Below, one piece after another: positions 58,801 through 64,000 of a stretch of DNA of 64,000 nt (positions are counted from its first letter, which is position 1; each line of letters opens with the position of its first letter). The notes below the pieces were generated by a model. It was not told where the DNA came from. It saw only the letters and a list, made by a program, of their open reading frames with translations, and did no database searches. Made by a program: the position numbers and the translations under genes. This DNA comes from Tubulanus polymorphus. Its lineage: Eukaryota; Nemertea; Palaeonemertea; Tubulaniformes; Tubulanidae. Location of the stretch: the NCBI RefSeq assembly GCF_964204645.1, contig NC_134025.1, forward strand, positions 1,865,001-1,929,000. Direction: 5' to 3'.

Positions 58801-61800
58801 AACCGCATTCACGTAATTATCCGTTCCGAATTTCGCGCGTAAACTATCGGGCGCGGTTTCTTTAGCTTCTTCGACGTTCTTCGGACCGAGAAGATCTCTG
58901 AAATCTTGTATCACATTTTCACCCGTTTCTCCTTTTGTTAACACTAATACATGACTCGGTCCGCTTATCATCAATTCAACTACGCTCTCGTAATAATCCT
59001 ACAAACACGTGAAAATCAGCTCGTAATTTTACATTTTAAATTTAACTAATACAGAGTGGTCATTTTCCTCATTCCTAAGTTTTCTATGTTTTATCACGAA
59101 ATCCCCCGAACGAATCTGCAGCAGGTCAATGGAGAAATTTCTGGGTTTAAGATTTTACAATCTATTCATCTTTCTTGAATCACGTATTGATAAAAAAATG
59201 CTTGGTCAGACAATAGCATGTCCCAAATTCTCTGAGTTTTGCAAGTTAAAATTTGTCCAAATTAATTTGTCAAATTTCCTAAATTCTTTTCTAGATTTTT
59301 CTAATTCTCAGATTTTCCAGGTCAGTGACCGCCCTGCATGGAATGTATAAGTGGATCGAGGATAAACCTACCTCTCCTGCCAGGTTAGAATAAAAATCTC
59401 GAGCTTCTTCGTCGGTGAGTTGTCGCTCTTCATGAGCTAAAACTTCTATTCCTCGTTCAGCCAACTGAAATATTCAAAAACAATCTATAGTATAAAGTAA
59501 TAAATCAAAATGATAAAACTAGACGAGAGAAATCCCACAATAACGAAGCCAAGATCGAAAAATTCTATATCAGAATGATTGTATTTGAGGAGCGACAGTT
59601 CGGCTAACAAGTGTTAGCCATCATCAGCTGTTAGCCGAAACGTCGCTCCTCAAATATAATCATTCTGATATAGAATTTTTTGATAAAACTAGACTAGTGT
59701 TTGCCAACAAGTTGCCCTGTATACTGTAGTATAACATACCTCAGCTAATATATCATCAACTCTACCGGCAGATACAGCATCAGGTTTAATCAGAGCTACT
59801 GTCACTTCTTTAGCCACTATAAAACAATCAATTCAACATCATGATCAGTATCTTAGAGAACTATGACTATATTCTTTAACTTCATCCGTGTTTATCAGAC
59901 CAGCTGTCTCTAATTTTTGTAGTTTTTACCAAAAACTAATTTTGACATCAAAAATAATAGTTAAATCATAAATGAACCAGAAATTGTTCTGATTTTGAGA
60001 GTAGTTTCAGGGTTCAATTACTCCTGAACGTAATGTGTTATATACTTTCAGGAGTAATTGAACCCTGAAACTACTCTCAAATATCATATGTTTCTTGTCT
60101 ATGTTTCTTGGAACATATGTAAAAAGAGCATAAAAAGGAGAGAAAACAATAAACAAATAATCATTGTGATGAAATAAACTCTAAACTAACAATGAGAACG
60201 GTTTTGGAGTCTACAACTGACTTACAGTCGTCCTCCTGCTCCTCATCAGCTATTGGAGGAGTGCCAAGATTGACTAGTTCATCACCGAAATGTAGAGCTA
60301 CACGAAGCATAGTAGAATGATTAGACAAGCAGAAATTGAAATAAGACACAAAATCAGCCATTAACAGAAGAGATCATCTGGTTATTGTAGCAGTCATACT
60401 GTTAAATGAAGTGAGTTTGAACAGGGTTCATAACATTCGGTCATTCTGGAATTTGAACAATTGTCACACACAGAAAAATACCTGTGACTACTGTTTGAAA
60501 AATACAATAAATGACTGTCCAAAAATTGAAGAAAGAGTTTCAAAAGAATTTCTCAAAATTATGAGTGATATACGGTTATTGGAGTTAAGGGGATTTTAAG
60601 GAGTCGTAGTATGAATCCTGTTGAAGCAGAAATTCTTATAGAATCGTGAAGTTTTTAAAGAGTTTCACAGAAAAATGTTGGGTCATAAGTTAAAAGCAAA
60701 TCATCAATTGAGATCGATTGAATTAATCGGAATGATGAATAATAAATACTAACCAGTTTCCTCATCCTTTTCATTCTCTTCTTCATCTGCTTTTCCTTTC
60801 TCTTCATATAAATGTTGTAGAACAGGATCACGAATCTACAATTGTTGGATACAAGTTTGACTCAAAATGATGAAATATCTTCATTTTCTGACAGTTTCAG
60901 GATTTTGATTCTTAAGCCATTGTAATTAGTTCTCTAATGAAAGATAGCACCGTCGAACACAATTAAATATTTAGTAACTAATGATACACCGCACTGCGGT
61001 GTAGATGCACTATAGCAGTATATTACCTGTTACTCGACACATTGGAATTTTTTGTAATTTTCAAATTATCTCCAGCTTTTTCAGTCTTATTTTGCCTACA
61101 ATCTTATTTTATCTACCGGTATATACGTGTATACTGAGGAAGATGACTGTAAAGTTATACCTCTTTTCTTTCAGCTTCACCGTCCAGCACTTTGTGTTCG
61201 TACGCAAGTTGATCTGTGATCGTTCTCATAAGTAACGGGGAATTTGCACCTCTTATAACGGCTACTAGTGATCCACCCTAAAATATCAGAGATAGAAAAC
61301 TCAAAACAAAGAGAATCATCAGTGAATTGATGCAGTTGTCAATCTGCCGTCTGTACACCCAGCCCCTCAGACAATCTGCTCTCTGTACACCAGGCCCCTC
61401 AGACAATCTGCTGTCTGTATGCCCAGCCCCTCAGACAATCAGCTGTCTGTACGCCCAGCCCCTCAGACAATCAGCTGTCTGTACGCCCAGCCCCTCAGAC
61501 AATCTGCTGTCTGTACGCCCAGCCCCTCAGACAATCTGCTGTCTGTACACCAGGCCCCTCAGACAATCTGCTGTCTGTACGCCCAGCCCCTCAGACAATC
61601 TGCTATCTATCTGCACTCCCGGCATCCAATCAGAGAAGATCGAAGTTACTTTGTTACTTACGGCATAAAAGAGAAAACAAGGTTCACATTTGCCTCTATA
61701 ATGTTCTAATGCATCTATTGAATCGGCTTTTGCCTGAAATATAAATAACAGATTTATTTCTCAATTCAGAGAAATCAGTTATAAATACTTCAATCAAAAT

Positions 61801-62086
61801 ATGAATCATACCACAGCAAATCTCAGCAGATCATCACCGACTTCATTCTTTAATCTCTTGAAGTTTCCGACAATTCCTTTACAAGGACCGGACCATTCTT
61901 GATACACATCGATTACTGCAACACAAACCCATACAGTAGTTTATAATCAGAAGAGCTGTTAGTTACACTAAATAAAGAGAAAGCCCTCTTCTTACCGATT
62001 AATCCTTCTTTAGTAAGAGTTTCTTCCCATTCTTCTTGTGTTTCAAGTTCTTGTTGAAGAGCTACTTCTTGCTTTTTGCGAGCCAT
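52437..62086 (-). CDS. NME8: Axonemal outer-arm dynein intermediate chain, thioredoxin + three NDK modules + acidic tail, 28 coding exons
   Basis: Exons in transcript order: 62086-61996, 61915-61812, 61733-61662, 61277-61161, 60835-60754, 60297-60226, 59816-59740, 59464-59372, 58998-58769, 58528-58413, 57922-57778, 57696-57589, 57395-57247, 57178-57034, 56951-56844, 56769-56639, 55862-55812, 55496-55377, 55269-55060, 54965-54894, 54577-54419, 53976-53929, 53825-53781, 53593-53546, 53471-53409, 53012-52788, 52651-52595, 52513-52437. All phases agree (1004 residues). Residues ~1-128 are a thioredoxin fold with WSGPCK (38-43) where most relatives have WCGPC, and CEPC at 81-84. NDK modules span ~184-325, ~338-470 and ~474-608, with catalytic-type NAVHG/NQLHG histidines at 303, 452 and 585. 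The tail (~614-1004) is Glu/Asp/Ser-rich. Domain order matches sea urchin dynein IC1 and human NME8/TXNDC3, part of the outer-arm docking of motile cilia and sperm. The two GC donors in the tail are the least certain borders. Confidence 0.93.
59052..59336 (+). mobile_element. hAT-like MITE family copy in NME8 intron 8
   Basis: The ends CAGAGTGGTCA and TGACCGCCCTG are inverted, a hAT-like terminal pattern. The interior has TTGAATCACGTATTGATAAA and CCAAATTCTCTGAGTTTT, shared with copies at 11296-11500 and 40970-41395. No clear 8-bp target duplication was found. Confidence 0.6.
59525..59680. mobile_element. Long-hairpin non-autonomous element with 14-bp target duplication
   Basis: The perfect direct repeat TGATAAAACTAGAC flanks the element (59511-59524 and 59681-59694). 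Arms of 52 bp (59558-59609 and 59629-59680) pair with about 3 mismatches and contain GCCGAAACGTCGCTCCTC. A non-hairpin tail (GAGAAATCCCACAATAACG) lies at the left end. It is in intron 7 of NME8 and related to 35581-35684. Confidence 0.85.
59994..60081. repeat. Perfect 34-bp inverted repeat (hairpin)
   Basis: The arms 59994-60027 and 60048-60081 are perfectly complementary (TTTGAGAGTAGTTTCAGGGT...) around a 20-nt loop. It lies in intron 6 of NME8 and is probably a tiny foldback element. As RNA it would be a pre-miRNA-sized hairpin. Confidence 0.9.
61339..61610. repeat. 32-bp minisatellite, about nine copies
   Basis: The unit CCCCTCAGACAATCTGCTGT recurs every 32 bp (ACAATC at 61371, 61403, 61435, 61467, 61499, 61531, 61563, 61595) in intron 3 of NME8. 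Open frames through it are artefacts. Confidence 0.95.
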
Positions 62087-62893
62087 TTCTCTTGATGATG
62101 ATCACCTCCAGAACTCCCTGAGAATGAAACAAATTAATTAATCCACCACAGATCACTAAGACACTATCATCAGTGTTGTCACTGTCAATATTAGTGTTGT
62201 AGCAGCAGGAATCAATTCAAAATCTTCTAAAATTCTGATGATGAACAGTGACCAGACCAGTAGTGCAGTAGTGTCATGAGTGACTTGAGGAGTGACTGAA
62301 TGAATGAGAAAGTGTGAAGAAGTCTGACTGACTTTTTCGGTAAAAGTGCAGATCCGCACTTCTCGTGATTGACGCAATCTGCTGAATGACAGAATCCAGG
62401 CTAAAATCTTTCTAGTGGAGATATCTTAAAATTAACCAATGGCAATGTACCGAATTGCTGATGAAATTTTGAATCTGAAACAATGATATTTAATGTAATT
62501 GATTGAACCGTTTACGCGGAGAGGTGCGGATCTGCACTTTTACCACTTTTTCTCTTTTTTTTGGTTCTGTTCTGGATGCACTGACTGACTGACTGATGAT
62601 AGATTTACAGTTATCTCATGCGATAAATTTAATATTATTCTAAGAGTAGGTAAAAGCTACAAACCGGTGTTACTGTTGGATGATAGACTGTATTTTTATT
62701 TTTCTATACTAGAAAAATAGAATTTAGCCTGAAGTAGTATTGGTTACTGTAGTTGCTAAGCAGCGAAGTCACTTTGCCAATACCTAAAGTTTGGTAGCCA
62801 GTGTAGGGTTTCTCCAAGTGCGGCCTGCTCCGAGAATCGGATAGCCCCAGGATCACCTTTACAAATTCGTTTCAGCTCTCTTAGAGGCTCAAT
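62087..62893 (-). promoter_or_regulatory. Upstream region of NME8 (5' UTR and presumed promoter)
   Basis: It lies directly 5' of the NME8 ATG at 62084-62086. It contains a MITE at 62339-62544 and, at 62752-62764, GTTGCTAAGCAGC, a weak match to the RFX X-box (GTTGCC..GGCAAC) that controls many ciliary genes. No TATA box or start site can be fixed. Confidence 0.35.
62339..62544. mobile_element. MITE with perfect 8-bp target duplication in the NME8 upstream region
   Basis: This 206-bp element starts GGTAAAAGTGCAGATCCGCA and ends with the inverse (26-bp ends with one mismatch). It is flanked by the perfect 8-bp repeat ACTTTTTC at 62331-62338 and 62545-62552. The 8-bp duplication suggests the hAT superfamily. 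Its ends differ from those of the other MITE families here. Confidence 0.9.
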
Positions 62894-63024
62894 TTATATC
62901 AAACTGAAAGTCGCCTTGATTCGAGTCCGATAACGCGACAGGATTTTTAAAGAATCTCTCAATTTAGTTCTCTTTGCTCGATTGTGCTCCTCTTCGAAAA
63001 CTCGTGAAAGACGCCGTCTTAAAC
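62894..63024 (-). CDS. Possible terminal coding exon of an unrecognised gene
   Basis: On the minus strand a good acceptor (TTTCTACTCAG, ending at 63025) is followed by 42 codons and a TAA at 62894-62896. The product is strongly charged and helix-like (LRRRLSRVFEEEHNRAKRTK, then LRDSLKILSRYRTRIKATFS), with codon use like the neighbouring genes. If real, it is the last exon (phase 2 entry) of a gene whose earlier exons lie beyond the window. I do not recognise the family. A chance open frame cannot be excluded at this length. Confidence 0.35.
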
Positions 63025-64000
63025 CTGAGTAGAAATAAACAATATCACAAAAAGCAGAATGTGATATTTATGTTTCTCGTCTGGTCACAACAAAATTCGA
63101 CGCCAAAACTGCGTTTCAAGATCGAGAAAGAAATTAAATTGTCGAAAAGTTAATATTTATTTCTCAATGAAAATCCCAAAAACCACAATGATAAAATTCA
63201 AATAAATTGGATTGCTTTCGAAGTTAATTTATTTACGGTACCATATACAGTAACTCCAACGAAATCAAACGAGATTGAGCTAGCAAAGAATATTAAAAAA
63301 AAAACAGTTGATAGAAATATTGGTAATAATCAATCCACCTGTCATAAGGAAATTGGAGTACACAATACCAGTTTTCAACTAACGAGTGAATTTAACAGGT
63401 CAAGAAAACAACCTTAGGAAGCTGTGGCACTACGGTACTTAACAAGTTAATTTCAAAGGTTACAATACATCTTTTTCTCACGTAGGCCTACGTACGCAGG
63501 AGGGGTGGCTCCGAACGTATGCTTGTACAGGGGGAGGGGAGGGGGTTAAAAAAATCGGAATTTTATGCGTACGTTATTAATGAATGGTTCCTTTTAATGA
63601 AATTATCTTCATGACGCAGGGGCTACTCTTCAGTCACCAAGAGGTGTCTGTAAATACTCGCAGAACACTGCCATTATGGACCATTGTGAACTCAGGCAAT
63701 TACTATCTGCTCTCAAATCTTTGGTACCACTTTTAAGTCGCACCGGACTGGTCAGTAGTCCTTAAAAATCTTAAGATACATTTAAATGATTTCCAATTGC
63801 AGAAATTGGTTTCCAAACAAATGTTAAAAAGCATAGCCAGTATGCACAGAACTGTAGGTGCTACTTACACTTCTTGGCGAAGTCATGATTTTTAAGACAT
63901 CGTTCTTTGAAATCCAAAAACGAAAATATTACGCATAACAACTTTTTATCGCATCTAAAGTCTACGGTTTATTAAAGTCTAAAAATCCACATATTTTCGC
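63025..64000. other. Right-edge region without recognised genes
   Basis: AT-rich, with a G-rich stretch at about 63525-63545 and a phrase near 63700-63775 (CTCAAATCTTTGG, TTAAAAATCTTAAG) resembling the dispersed element at 15844-16053. Nothing else can be supported. Confidence 0.4.

Noticed and set aside
61327-61709. Repeat-containing open frames (PSDNLLSVCP units)
   Set aside because: Translation of a 32-bp minisatellite lying in an NME8 intron; no splice or start context.

Overview
The window is nuclear DNA from an invertebrate animal. All three multi-exon genes have short spliced exons with GT-AG introns of 80 bp to 2 kb. The DNA is AT-rich and full of microsatellites, minisatellites and small non-autonomous transposons. 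Three gene types point to a non-vertebrate bilaterian: a klumpfuss-type EGR-related zinc-finger gene, an acidic-tailed axonemal dynein chain of the sea urchin IC1 type, and an AE-type anion exchanger. A marine spiralian is my guess, but the sequence does not prove a phylum. I see no virus, bacterial operon, CRISPR array, rRNA gene or intact tRNA gene.

Layout. (1) At 241-396 (-) lies the first coding exon of an ER J-domain protein, best matched to DNAJC10/ERdj5; the gene leaves the window on the left. (2) At 3725-18602 (+) lies an anion exchanger of the SLC4A1/2/3 group, rebuilt as 24 coding exons whose phases all agree (1520 residues). It includes a 21-nt cassette-like microexon. Its introns hold a 590-bp pyrimidine tract, a hAT-like MITE and an 88-bp-stem hairpin element. 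(3) Between 18.6 and 26.1 kb the exchanger and the next gene converge. This stretch holds candidate polyadenylation signals and a recent ~190-bp tandem duplication. (4) At 26106-28415 (-) a single-exon 769-residue C2H2 protein of klumpfuss type is encoded. (5) From 28.4 to 52.2 kb there is about 24 kb without a convincing coding exon. It is probably the 5' UTR, intron and regulatory territory of the zinc-finger gene, with several strong minus-strand splice donors and GC-rich patches, and it also carries many satellites and dispersed repeats. (6) At 52437-62086 (-) lies an NME8/TXNDC3-type outer-arm dynein intermediate chain: thioredoxin fold, three nucleoside-diphosphate-kinase modules and an unusual ~390-residue acidic/serine-rich tail. 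It has 28 coding exons that agree in phase (1004 residues). (7) A MITE with a perfect 8-bp target duplication sits in the NME8 upstream region. An unrecognised terminal coding exon on the minus strand may start another gene beyond the right edge.

The genes are not an operon and have no obvious shared function: ER protein folding, membrane Cl-/HCO3- exchange, a neural-type transcription factor, and motile cilia. The most interesting material is the build of the NME8 tail (twelve consecutive phase-1/phase-1 exons, two with apparent GC donors), its altered thioredoxin motif, a family of long-hairpin elements with 13-14 bp target duplications, and a MITE family whose inverted repeats carry a tRNA T-loop/B-box-like motif. 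Exon borders were read by eye from splice consensus, phase and family similarity; no transcript data were available.
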